A stretch of 11,317 bases of DNA from SAR86 cluster bacterium. Lineage in GTDB: Bacteria; Pseudomonadota; Gammaproteobacteria; Pseudomonadales; Azotimanducaceae. The DNA lies in NCBI GenBank assembly GCA_013204195.1, contig JABMOJ010000049.1:1-11317 (forward strand). Reading direction: 5' to 3'. Positions 1 through 6,774 of the stretch are shown piece after piece. The first letter of the stretch is position 1. Every line of letters starts with the position of its first letter. The translations under genes and the position numbers were made by a program. Below the pieces are notes generated by a model. The model saw nothing but the letters and a program-made list of their open reading frames with translations, ran no database searches and was not told where the DNA came from.

Positions 1-2
1 GG

Positions 3-593
3 TTACCCGGTGTCGAGGACAAGTTTGCGCTGGAATATCCGCTGCTGAAGCAACCGGTGAATCTGGCCTTGGCCCGGCAGTTAGTTGCTGAGGTCGAACA
101 GGCTAACGGCGAATTGCCGTCGATGACGCTGTTAACGGTGGCGTCGCCAACGGGCGCCAAGATTGCAGAGTATTTGCAGGGCATTATGGGGCAGGGGTTA
201 GGGCTGTCGATTAAAGTTGACCAACAAACCTTTAAGCAATATCTGATGAAAGCCGAGAGTGGCGAGTTTGATATGGCGCTGGCGAGTTGGTACCCGGATT
301 TCAATGATGTGGTGACTTACGCCGACCTACTCGCCAGTTGGAACGCGAATAATCGTGGTCATTATTCAAATCCAGACTATGACCGGTGGCTGAAGGTACT
401 GCAGGTTGCCGGTGATAAAACTGAACGAATGGCCGCAGCGGCGCAACTGCAGGCAATTATCGCTGCAGATGTGCCCTTAATACCCATGGCCGAAACGGGT
501 TCAGCCTACCTGCAGCATGGCAACTTGCGCGGTGTCGTACGTCAGGTTTTGGGTGCGGATCCTGATTATACGGCGGCGCGCATCGTCCCTTAA
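3..593 (+). CDS. ABC transporter substrate-binding protein, family 5 (oligopeptide type), C-terminal part
   Basis: The frame is open from the left edge, so the gene is truncated at its 5' end. The first in-frame start-like codon (GTG at 57) lies inside the protein and is not the true start. The visible 196 residues resemble the C-terminal lobe of periplasmic peptide-binding proteins of the OppA/DppA/MppA type. They show the late-domain pattern of a short segment ASWYPDFND, then a YSNPDYDRWL stretch, then a region ending in VPLIPMAE, which in the family packs around the ligand. Such proteins capture peptides or similar ligands in the periplasm and deliver them to a membrane permease. The ligand cannot be read from this fragment. 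The gene ends with TAA and converges on the DUF2959 gene with a 42-bp gap. No clear terminator was seen in that gap. The family call is firm; the substrate is unknown. Confidence 0.85.
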   Translation, partial: LPGVEDKFALEYPLLKQPVNLALARQLVAEVEQANGELPSMTLLTVASPTGAKIAEYLQGIMGQGLGLSIKVDQQTFKQYLMKAESGEFDMALASWYPDFNDVVTYADLLASWNANNRGHYSNPDYDRWLKVLQVAGDKTERMAAAAQLQAIIAADVPLIPMAETGSAYLQHGNLRGVVRQVLGADPDYTAARIVP

Positions 594-635
594 TTCGATC
601 GTCGAAATGCCGGTTTAGGATTATTAGCGTGATAC

Positions 636-1301
636 TTAGGTGCCAGTGCCGCGCAGTTCTTTGACGAATGCGTTGGACGCATCGATGGCTTGTTGCATGG
701 CGCTGATGAGCTTGCTGACGTCGGCGTCGACGGTCGCCAATTCACCTTTTAAGGACGCGATGGCGCGGCTGTTGAGGTTGTGTTTCAGATACAACAGGTT
801 GTCTTGCAAACTGGCCAGAACCGGTTCAATCGTCTTTTCTGTTCGACGCATGGCGGTCATCAGACGTTCATAGCGACGCCTTGTGTTGGTCAATTGACGG
901 GTGCTTTCGCGGCGCAGATTCGCGTTATTGTACAGTTCGAGTTCCGCAGCCCATTCATCGAACAATGCGTTGGCAACCGATTCAACACTGGCTATTCGAT
1001 CATGGATTTTCTCGGTAGCATTGATGCTAGCCTCATATTCGTCGTTGAGTTGGTTGTAGAGGGTTTCAAGCTCGCCGCCATCATAATTAACCACATAACG
1101 AAATTGTTGTAGGGCGTTTTCGAACTGTTGCTGGCCGGCTTCCTGAGACTCCTGCGCAGCTTCGATCCGATCAATGAGAATCGCTCGTTTGTGGATCCCA
1201 ACTTTTTCCATGGCGTCATAATAGGTACTTTCACAGGCGCTGAGGATGAAGAGCGTGGCGATCAACATAGCTCGGACGGGGAGCCGGTGTAGAAGACTCA
1301 T
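636..1301 (-). CDS. DUF2959 family lipoprotein
   Basis: The 221-residue product starts with a basic N-terminus and a hydrophobic stretch ending in a lipobox, LSAC, with the lipidated cysteine at residue 23. Glutamate rather than aspartate at the next position suggests outer-membrane sorting. After it comes STYYDAMEKVGIHKR, the signature opening of the DUF2959 family, and then a long, mostly helical, charged domain with probable coiled-coil character. The segment LYLKHNLNSRAIASL near residues 169-183 is also typical of the family. No biochemical function is known to me. Its ATG overlaps the stop codon of the upstream yqaE-like gene (ATGA at 1298-1301), so the two are almost certainly co-transcribed and translationally coupled. 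The length is normal for the family and no disruption is visible. Confidence 0.88.
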   Translation of the reverse strand: MSLLHRLPVRAMLIATLFILSACESTYYDAMEKVGIHKRAILIDRIEAAQESQEAGQQQFENALQQFRYVVNYDGGELETLYNQLNDEYEASINATEKIHDRIASVESVANALFDEWAAELELYNNANLRRESTRQLTNTRRRYERLMTAMRRTEKTIEPVLASLQDNLLYLKHNLNSRAIASLKGELATVDADVSKLISAMQQAIDASNAFVKELRGTGT

Positions 1302-1501
1302 AGATGGTCCTGATCCTTGATGGCATCGACGATCTTGTCAGTGCGTTTGTCGGCGAGATAGCTGTGGACGACCAGCAGGGCGTGGATAGCACCTGGTACA
1401 TAGAAACACAGCGTGAGAATTATATTGATAATGCTTTGAATCGGCTTACCACATAAAAATACCGCGACGGGTGGCAAGAGTATAGCCAGAAGGTAGCGCA
1501 T
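1298..1501 (-). CDS. yqaE: YqaE/Pmp3 family (UPF0057) small membrane protein
   Basis: This 67-residue protein has two hydrophobic segments, at about residues 3-17 and 22-45. The first carries the family signature LLPPVAVFL and the second ends near PGAIHALLVV. Both are hallmarks of the Pmp3/YqaE proteolipids, which sit in the cytoplasmic membrane and in plants and yeast are linked to membrane potential and salt tolerance. The bacterial role is poorly defined. The polar tail (about residues 49-67) is longer than in the shortest members. The ATG at 1501 is preceded on the minus strand by a GAGAGGA Shine-Dalgarno-like sequence about eight bases upstream. It is the first gene of a two-gene operon with the DUF2959 lipoprotein, overlapping it by four bases. 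Confidence 0.88.
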   Translation of the reverse strand: MRYLLAILLPPVAVFLCGKPIQSIINIILTLCFYVPGAIHALLVVHSYLADKRTDKIVDAIKDQDHL

Positions 1502-1799
1502 AGATGTCGTCCTCTCCAGTCAGTGTCTAGCTGTTGGCGGCGATGGCGATCAGCGCGTGCGTGATCGTCGGTAGGCCGTAAAATTCAGCAGGACGCGGTC
1601 TTCACCCGTATCAGTGAAGGGGGCGCAAGCCTATGAATGGGTTGCCACTGACGATTGATCCAGTTTGGTTGTGGTGGACAAGTTTGACAAAATCTTCAAG
1701 GGGTGTCAGCTGGTTTGGCGGCTGACCAGACCGCCGGCATAAAACAGGGTCATGCCGGCGGTGGCTGGCGTGGCACAGGATTAGCTTAGCGTTAGCTGG
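1502..1799. other. Intergenic region upstream of yqaE and downstream of ribBX
   Basis: About 300 bp without a convincing gene. It must contain the promoter of the yqaE-DUF2959 operon on the minus strand, but I could not pick a clear -35/-10 pair. It holds three inverted repeats: CTTCAC/GTGAAG at 1600-1605/1614-1619, GTCAGC/GCTGAC at 1705-1710/1721-1726, and a strong 10-bp one at 1731-1761 (annotated separately). Short open frames exist, for example 1633-1725 on the plus strand, but they lack a ribosome binding site or recognisable content. Confidence 0.6.
1731..1761 (-). terminator. Strong hairpin downstream of ribBX, possible transcript end
   Basis: CCGCCGGCAT at 1731-1740 and ATGCCGGCGG at 1752-1761 are perfect 10-bp inverted repeats around an 11-base loop. 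It begins about 39 bp past the ribBX stop codon in the direction of that gene. No T-tract follows on either strand, so it is not a textbook intrinsic terminator. It could stabilise the 3' end, act with Rho, or be a protein site. Confidence 0.4.
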
Positions 1800-2915
1800 T
1801 TAAGCGTCGTTTTCCAAAAATTCAACCACCTCAAGCTGAAACCCAGAAATCGCATTATAGTGGCTAGGGGCGCTGAGCACGCGCATCTTGCCGACGCCGA
1901 TATCACGCAGAATCTGGGAACCCGTTCCAATCACTCGAAACACCCCCGACTCGGTGTTAACCCGCTGCAGTTGCGGCATTTCCGGATAGGCAGCGATCTG
2001 CTCGAGTTCCTCAGACTTGGAATGTTCCTGGTCAACAACGACGACAACGCCTTTGCCTTCGGCGGCAATGCGGGTCAATGAGTCGGTCAGTGACCATGAC
2101 TTTTTGAAGCCGGGTCGTATCGTGCCTAGCAGGTCTCTCAGGGTGTTAATGGTTTGTACCCGCACCAGACAGGGTTCATCTTCCTTAATCTCGCCCATGA
2201 CCAGCGCGTAATGAATGCTGTCTGAGATGCTGTCGGTGTAGGTCTTAAGGGTAAATTCGCCTTCGGCGGTGGTGATTGGCTTCTCGCTGACCAGATTGAT
2301 GGTTTTGTCATTGATGGTGCGGTATTGAATCAAATCGGCAATGGTGCCCAGTTTGATGCCGTGTTTTGCCGCAAATATTTCCAACTCTGGCCGTTTGGCC
2401 ATGGTGCCGTCTTCATTCATGACTTCGACAATCACTGCGGCCGGCTCGTAGCCAGCCATGCGGGCCAGGTCACAGCCGGCTTCCGTATGCCCGGCGCGGG
2501 TCAGAACCCCGCCGGGTTTCGCGATCAGCGGGAAAATATGCCCTGGCATGACCAGATCTTCCGGCACCGCGTTTTTAGCAACCGCTGTACGTACTGTGTG
2601 GGCTCGATCGGCGGCGGAGATGCCTGTGGTGATGCCCTCGGCAGATTCGATCGAGACGGTAAAGTTAGTCTCGTGCAAGGATTTGTTGGTATCGACCATC
2701 AAGGGCAGGTTCAGCTGACGGCCGCGAGCCTCGGTGACTGTCAGGCAGATGAGACCGCAGGCTTCGCGGGCCATTAGGGTAATGTGGGCGGCAGTCACGA
2801 CCTCCGCGGCGATGATCAGGTCGCCTTCATTTTCGCGATCCTCATCATCCATAATCAAGACCATTTTGCCTTGGCGAAAATCCTCGAGAATCTCTTCGGT
2901 AGAACTGATTGGCAT
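1800..2915 (-). CDS. ribBX: 3,4-dihydroxy-2-butanone 4-phosphate synthase fused to a degenerate GTP cyclohydrolase II-like domain (RibBX type)
   Basis: The N-terminal domain (about residues 6-203) is RibB, which converts ribulose 5-phosphate to 3,4-dihydroxy-2-butanone 4-phosphate plus formate, the four-carbon unit of riboflavin. It has the acidic motif DDEDRENEGD at residues 23-32 and GHTEA at 142-146, both active-site regions. The C-terminal domain (about 205-371) has the RibA fold pattern. It lacks the three zinc-binding cysteines expected in the GTP cyclohydrolase II motif (in E. coli RibA, HSEC followed by RCDCG), and the following RQEGR motif is missing. It should therefore not be a GTP cyclohydrolase; this matches the RibBX variant reported in Proteobacteria. 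I chose the ATG at 2915 over the upstream in-frame start at 2984 because GGAG lies five bases before it and a -10 box lies between the two candidates. The protein is 371 residues long. Confidence 0.92.
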   Translation of the reverse strand: MPISSTEEILEDFRQGKMVLIMDDEDRENEGDLIIAAEVVTAAHITLMAREACGLICLTVTEARGRQLNLPLMVDTNKSLHETNFTVSIESAEGITTGISAADRAHTVRTAVAKNAVPEDLVMPGHIFPLIAKPGGVLTRAGHTEAGCDLARMAGYEPAAVIVEVMNEDGTMAKRPELEIFAAKHGIKLGTIADLIQYRTINDKTINLVSEKPITTAEGEFTLKTYTDSISDSIHYALVMGEIKEDEPCLVRVQTINTLRDLLGTIRPGFKKSWSLTDSLTRIAAEGKGVVVVVDQEHSKSEELEQIAAYPEMPQLQRVNTESGVFRVIGTGSQILRDIGVGKMRVLSAPSHYNAISGFQLEVVEFLENDA

Positions 2916-2948
2916 GATAACTCCGCAGATTGGTATAGCCGAAGCGCG

Positions 2949-2954
2949 ATTATA
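2949..2954 (-). promoter_or_regulatory. Candidate -10 box for ribBX
   Basis: The minus strand reads TATAAT here, a perfect sigma-70 -10 hexamer, preceded by TTG. Transcription would start near 2942 and give a leader of about 27 nt before the ribBX ATG at 2915. No good -35 hexamer sits at the usual spacing. There is no room for an FMN riboswitch between this box and the gene. Confidence 0.5.
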
Positions 2955-2968
2955 CAAGAAATGTGCCG

Positions 2969-2974
2969 TATAAT
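2969..2974 (+). promoter_or_regulatory. Candidate -10 box for glcDEF
   Basis: A perfect TATAAT on the plus strand, predicting a start near 2981. This gives a leader of about 35 nt to the GTG at 3016, but only about 11 nt to the TTG at 2992, which favours the GTG as the glcD start. No strong -35 hexamer is visible, so an activator may be needed. Confidence 0.5.
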
Positions 2975-3015
2975 CTGGTACCACAGTAACCTTGAATGGT
3001 CCTTGGAAAGTGACA

Positions 3016-4473
3016 GTGATATTCAGCAGAGATCAACTGAAAGTACGGCTGCAAGCCATATGCGAAGGTCACAGTGTGGCTGATCAAGCACGCATGAAGG
3101 TTTATGAATCGGATGGGCTGACCGCGAAAAAGCAATTGCCCTGGCTCGTGCTGCTGCCGGCGACCATCGAGCAGGTGCAGTTAATCATGCAATTGTGCCA
3201 CGCGCATCAAGTACCTGTGGTCGCCAGAGGCGCAGGGACTGGGCTCTCTGGCGGTGCAATGCCTCACCACGAGGGGGTGTTGTTGAGCCTGGCGCGATTC
3301 AATCGGATCCTTGAAGTAGATCAGGTTAATCTGCTGGCCAGAGTCGAGCCTGGCGTGACCAATCTGGCCATCTCAGACCACGTCCGGCCACTAGGTTTGT
3401 TCTATGCCCCTGACCCGTCTTCGCAGATTGCCTGTACCATCGGCGGCAATGTCGCTGAAAATTCTGGTGGCGTGCACTGCCTCAAATATGGGCTGACCGT
3501 CCATAATGTACGAAAACTGGTCATGATCTCGCCCGAGGGCGAGCGCTACGAATTAGGCAGCGAGGCGTTTGACTCGGCAGGATACGACCTGCTGGCCCTG
3601 ATGCATGGCTCGGAAGGGATGCTGGGTATTGTTGTGGAGGTCACGGTGAAGCTGTTGCCGTTGCCCGTCGAGGTGGCGGTGTTGCTGGCGGCTTTCACGG
3701 ATGTCGGTCAGGCCGCTGATGCGGTAGGCCAAATCATTGACCATGGTTTGATTCCCGCCGGTTTAGAAATGATGGACAAGCTGGCGGTGCAAGCCGCGGA
3801 GGCCTTTGTTCACGCCGACTACCCGCTGGATGCTGCCGCTATTTTGATCTGTGAGCTGGATGGCTCGAGCGTCGAAATCGAGCAACAGCAGGCGCTGCTG
3901 ACCCAAGTGTTGCTGGAGGCCGGCGCGGTGCAGGTCCGTTGCGCCAAAGATGCAGAGGAACGTCGAAAACTGTGGCTGGGGCGTAAGGCAGCGTTCCCGG
4001 CGGTGGGTAGGCTGGCACCGGACTATTATTGTATGGATGGTACGATACCTCGCCGAGAACTGGCTAGCGTGTTGAGCCGCATTACTGATTTTTCTCAGAC
4101 CCACGGTCTGGCGGTGGCCAATGTGTTTCACGCCGGGGACGGCAACCTACACCCATTGATACTGTATGACGCGAATCAGCCCGGCCAGCTTGAGCGTGCT
4201 GAAGCCTTTGGGGCAGACATCTTACGTCTGTGTATTGAACGCGGTGGCACCATTACCGGTGAACACGGTGTTGGGGTCGAGAAGATCAATGAGATGTGTG
4301 TCCAGTTCTCGGCCGACGAACTGAGTGTGTTTCACGGTGTGAAAGCGGCCTTTGATGAGCAAGGAGGGCTTAATCCGGGTAAAGCGATACCGACGTTACA
4401 GCGTTGCGCCGAGTTTGGGGCGATGCATGTGCATCGTGGTCAGGAAAAATTTGCCGAACTGGAGCGCTTTTAG
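3016..4473 (+). CDS. glcD: Glycolate oxidase subunit GlcD (FAD-linked)
   Basis: GlcD is the catalytic flavin subunit of the membrane-associated glycolate oxidase GlcDEF, which oxidises glycolate to glyoxylate and passes electrons on to the respiratory chain. The sequence follows E. coli GlcD closely from end to end. It has the FAD-binding RGAGTGLSGGA (residues 71-81) and APDPSSQIACTIGGN (from about 131), then HAGDGN (372-377) and GEHGVG (415-420) of the FAD-oxidase C-terminal domain, and an ending RCAEFGAMHVH nearly identical to E. coli. A TTG at 2992 is in frame, but it lacks a ribosome binding site and lies very close to the -10 box. GTG at 3016 has GGAAAG five bases upstream and is preferred; it gives 485 residues (E. 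coli about 499). It is the first gene of glcDEF. No GlcC regulator is adjacent. Confidence 0.95.
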   Translation: MIFSRDQLKVRLQAICEGHSVADQARMKVYESDGLTAKKQLPWLVLLPATIEQVQLIMQLCHAHQVPVVARGAGTGLSGGAMPHHEGVLLSLARFNRILEVDQVNLLARVEPGVTNLAISDHVRPLGLFYAPDPSSQIACTIGGNVAENSGGVHCLKYGLTVHNVRKLVMISPEGERYELGSEAFDSAGYDLLALMHGSEGMLGIVVEVTVKLLPLPVEVAVLLAAFTDVGQAADAVGQIIDHGLIPAGLEMMDKLAVQAAEAFVHADYPLDAAAILICELDGSSVEIEQQQALLTQVLLEAGAVQVRCAKDAEERRKLWLGRKAAFPAVGRLAPDYYCMDGTIPRRELASVLSRITDFSQTHGLAVANVFHAGDGNLHPLILYDANQPGQLERAEAFGADILRLCIERGGTITGEHGVGVEKINEMCVQFSADELSVFHGVKAAFDEQGGLNPGKAIPTLQRCAEFGAMHVHRGQEKFAELERF

Positions 4474-5522
4474 TGGTCGTCGAGCGCGCAATACAAGACT
4501 GGCAAGCGCAGATCCAAGGCGCGTTGGCTGAGGGCACACGGTTGCGCATTCGCGGTGCCGGCAGTAAAGATTTTCTCGGTGAAGTCGGCGCTTTTGATGC
4601 GGATATTAATACCCAGAGCCACCAAGGCATTATTGAATATGCGCCTACAGAACTCGTGATGACAGTTCGGGCCGGAACGCCGCTGGCGACGGTCAAGGCC
4701 GTGCTCGCCGAGCAGCGCCAGTATTGGCCCTGCGATCCACCGAGCTTTGGTGGCGCCGGGACCGTGGGCGGTGCCATCGCCGCTGGCTTGTCGGGGCCGG
4801 GCCGAGTTGCTCATGGCGCTGTGCGGGACCTGGTGCTGGGCGTTGGGATTATCAATGGCGCCGGCAAGGCATTGAAGTTTGGCGGCCAAGTGATGAAAAA
4901 CGTGGCTGGCTATGATGTGTCACGATTGATGACCGGCAGCTTTGGTACCTTAGGGCTGATCACTGATGTTAGCTTTAAAGTGTTGCCGCTACCGGCCGCC
5001 GAGGTCACGGTGGCCCGGGTGGAGACAGTCGAGCAAGCTCATGAGCGGTTCTTGCAAGTCGGTCGTCTGCCACTGCCATGCTCGGCGTCGGCCTGGTTTG
5101 AGGGAACCAGCTATCTGCGTTTTTCCGGATCAAATGCGGGTGTTGAGGATGCTCGGCAAACGATAGGCGGTGATGTGATCGCCGCTGACATTTGGTCTCG
5201 AATTCGAGATCATCGACTTGACGCATTTGCAGCGGCAAAAACTGTCTGGCGAATCTCGGTGCCGCCGGGTTCGCAAGCCATGCTGAGCCAGAGTAGTCTG
5301 CTAGAGTGGTCTGGTGCCCAGCGTTGGTTGCTAGATCCTGGCTTTGACCCACGGTCGACGTTGAGCGAAGGGCATGCGACGCTGTTTCGAGCACCAGCCA
5401 CGGATCAGACTCAGCGATTTCAACCGCTGTCTGCTGTTGTTGGGGGGATTCACAAGCGACTGAAACACCAGTTTGACCCACAGGGAATTTTTAATCCGGG
5501 TCGGCTTTACCAGGAAATTTAA
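4473..5522 (+). CDS. glcE: Glycolate oxidase subunit GlcE (FAD-binding)
   Basis: GlcE is the second flavin-domain subunit of glycolate oxidase, related to the N-terminal half of GlcD and required for activity. The protein has the FAD-binding (PCMH-type) pattern: an early IRGAGSKDFLG, a central VGGAIAAGLSGP, and MKNVAGYDVSRLMTGSFG beginning near residue 141. The ending FNPGRLYQEI matches E. coli FNPGRMYAEL. A longer frame reaches back to 4404 but lies inside glcD. The GTG at 4473 overlaps the glcD stop by one base (TAGTG) and has GGAG eight bases upstream. It gives 349 residues, essentially the E. coli length (350). The overlap implies translational coupling with glcD. Confidence 0.94.
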   Translation: MVVERAIQDWQAQIQGALAEGTRLRIRGAGSKDFLGEVGAFDADINTQSHQGIIEYAPTELVMTVRAGTPLATVKAVLAEQRQYWPCDPPSFGGAGTVGGAIAAGLSGPGRVAHGAVRDLVLGVGIINGAGKALKFGGQVMKNVAGYDVSRLMTGSFGTLGLITDVSFKVLPLPAAEVTVARVETVEQAHERFLQVGRLPLPCSASAWFEGTSYLRFSGSNAGVEDARQTIGGDVIAADIWSRIRDHRLDAFAAAKTVWRISVPPGSQAMLSQSSLLEWSGAQRWLLDPGFDPRSTLSEGHATLFRAPATDQTQRFQPLSAVVGGIHKRLKHQFDPQGIFNPGRLYQEI

Positions 5523-6748
5523 TGCAGACTCACATTCATCCTGAGCTGGTCGGAAGACCTGACATCTTAGAAGCCGACGAGATTTTGCGCAGCTGTGTCC
5601 ACTGCGGTTTTTGTACGGCGACGTGCCCAACCTATCAGTTATTAGGCGATGAACTGGATGGACCTCGGGGCAGAATTTATCTGATCAAAAACCTGCTGGA
5701 AGATAACGCGATTTCGGCGAAGTCTGTCGATCATCTCGATCGCTGCCTGACTTGTCGTGCCTGTGAAACCACCTGTCCATCTGGCGTACGCTATGGCCGC
5801 CTGCTGGATATTGGTAAGGAGCTGGTGGCGGAGAAGTCCATTAAGCCGAGCATGATTCGAAGGTCGGTGATTAGTATGTTGCGATTCGTCGTACCTAAAG
5901 CGGCTCTGTTTGGTCCAATGTTGCGCCTTGGTCAGTATGTTAGGCCCCTGATGCCAGCAGTGCTTGCCCGTCACATGCCGTATTTGTCGAGAAAAACCTA
6001 TTCCGTGCCGGCCGTGACAATGCCCACGGGCAGTGTGCTCGTGTTGCAGGGTTGTGTGCAAAAAATAGCAACGCCTCAGGTCAATCAGGGGTTAGCGAAA
6101 TTGCTGGCGACTCAGAATATCGTGGTTGAAATGTTGGCGGCTGAATCCTGCTGCGGGTCTTTGGATTACCATTTGGCGGCCCACACGGTCGCGCGTGAGC
6201 GCATGTGCCGGCTGATCGATCAGATTTATCCGCGCCTGAGCCAGGTCGACGCCATTGTTTCTACCGCCAGTGGCTGTGGTGTGACCATCAAGGACTATCC
6301 GGAAATTCTCCATGCGGATGGAGAGTACAGCCGTAAAGCCGAACAGATTGTTGCCAAGTTGGTTGATGTCAGTGAGTTGTTAGCTACCTACACCTTTGAC
6401 TGTGAACCGGCACGGGTTGCGTTTCATTCGCCCTGTACCTTGCAGCATGGACAGAAAATCACCGGTGTGGTCGAGCGAATTTTACAGGCTTCAGGGTTTG
6501 AACTCACCGCGGTCCAGGATGCCCACTTGTGTTGTGGTTCGGCGGGCACCTATTCCATTTTACAGCCAGAGATTTCGCAACGCCTGCTGGTCAACAAAGT
6601 GGCCAGTCTGGTGGCGCAGGACGCAGAATTTATCGCCACGGCCAATATCGGTTGTCATCTGCATCTGCAGTCAGGCACTGCTGTGCCGGTGGTGCACTGG
6701 GTAGAGTTACTCGCTGATCGAGTACGCCATGAGGCGGGCGATTCATGA
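5522..6748 (+). CDS. glcF: Glycolate oxidase iron-sulfur subunit GlcF
   Basis: GlcF carries electrons from the flavin subunits to the membrane quinone pool. The 408-residue protein (E. coli 407) starts with two 4Fe-4S ferredoxin motifs: CVHCGFCTATCP (cysteines 25, 28, 31, 35) and CLTCRACETTCP (cysteines 75, 78, 81, 85). These are followed by two cysteine-rich CCG domains, visible as ESCCGSLDYH and HLCCGSAGTYS, as in heterodisulfide-reductase-like proteins. The ATG at 5522 overlaps the glcE stop (TAATG) and has AGGA six bases upstream. It is the last gene of the operon. Its stop lies 26 bp from the end of the convergent carbamoyltransferase gene, with no intrinsic terminator in that gap. Confidence 0.95.
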   Translation: MQTHIHPELVGRPDILEADEILRSCVHCGFCTATCPTYQLLGDELDGPRGRIYLIKNLLEDNAISAKSVDHLDRCLTCRACETTCPSGVRYGRLLDIGKELVAEKSIKPSMIRRSVISMLRFVVPKAALFGPMLRLGQYVRPLMPAVLARHMPYLSRKTYSVPAVTMPTGSVLVLQGCVQKIATPQVNQGLAKLLATQNIVVEMLAAESCCGSLDYHLAAHTVARERMCRLIDQIYPRLSQVDAIVSTASGCGVTIKDYPEILHADGEYSRKAEQIVAKLVDVSELLATYTFDCEPARVAFHSPCTLQHGQKITGVVERILQASGFELTAVQDAHLCCGSAGTYSILQPEISQRLLVNKVASLVAQDAEFIATANIGCHLHLQSGTAVPVVHWVELLADRVRHEAGDS

Positions 6749-6774
6749 ACGGGTTTGTGCTGCCGCACTGCGCT

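Noticed and set aside
1633..1725. Small plus-strand frame in the ribBX-yqaE gap
   Set aside because: Thirty residues, no ribosome binding site, and overlaps hairpin sequence; likely chance.
2918..2984. Longer N-terminus for ribBX starting at 2984
   Set aside because: The extra 23 residues are unlike RibB, the candidate -10 box for ribBX lies inside them, and a good ribosome binding site precedes the ATG at 2915.
2916..3015. FMN riboswitch upstream of ribBX
   Set aside because: Fewer than 100 bp separate the genes, the candidate -10 box allows only a short leader, and no FMN-element core sequences are visible.
4404..4472. Longer N-terminus for glcE starting at 4404
   Set aside because: It lies wholly inside glcD and does not resemble GlcE. 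The GTG at 4473 has a ribosome binding site and gives the normal length.
5005..5481. Long minus-strand frame opposite glcE (158 codons)
   Set aside because: Shadow of the glcE coding frame, with proline/glutamine-rich low-quality content.
6749..6774. Terminator between the convergent glcF and carbamoyltransferase genes
   Set aside because: Only 26 bp are available, with at most a four-base stem (GTGC/GCAC) and no clean T-run.
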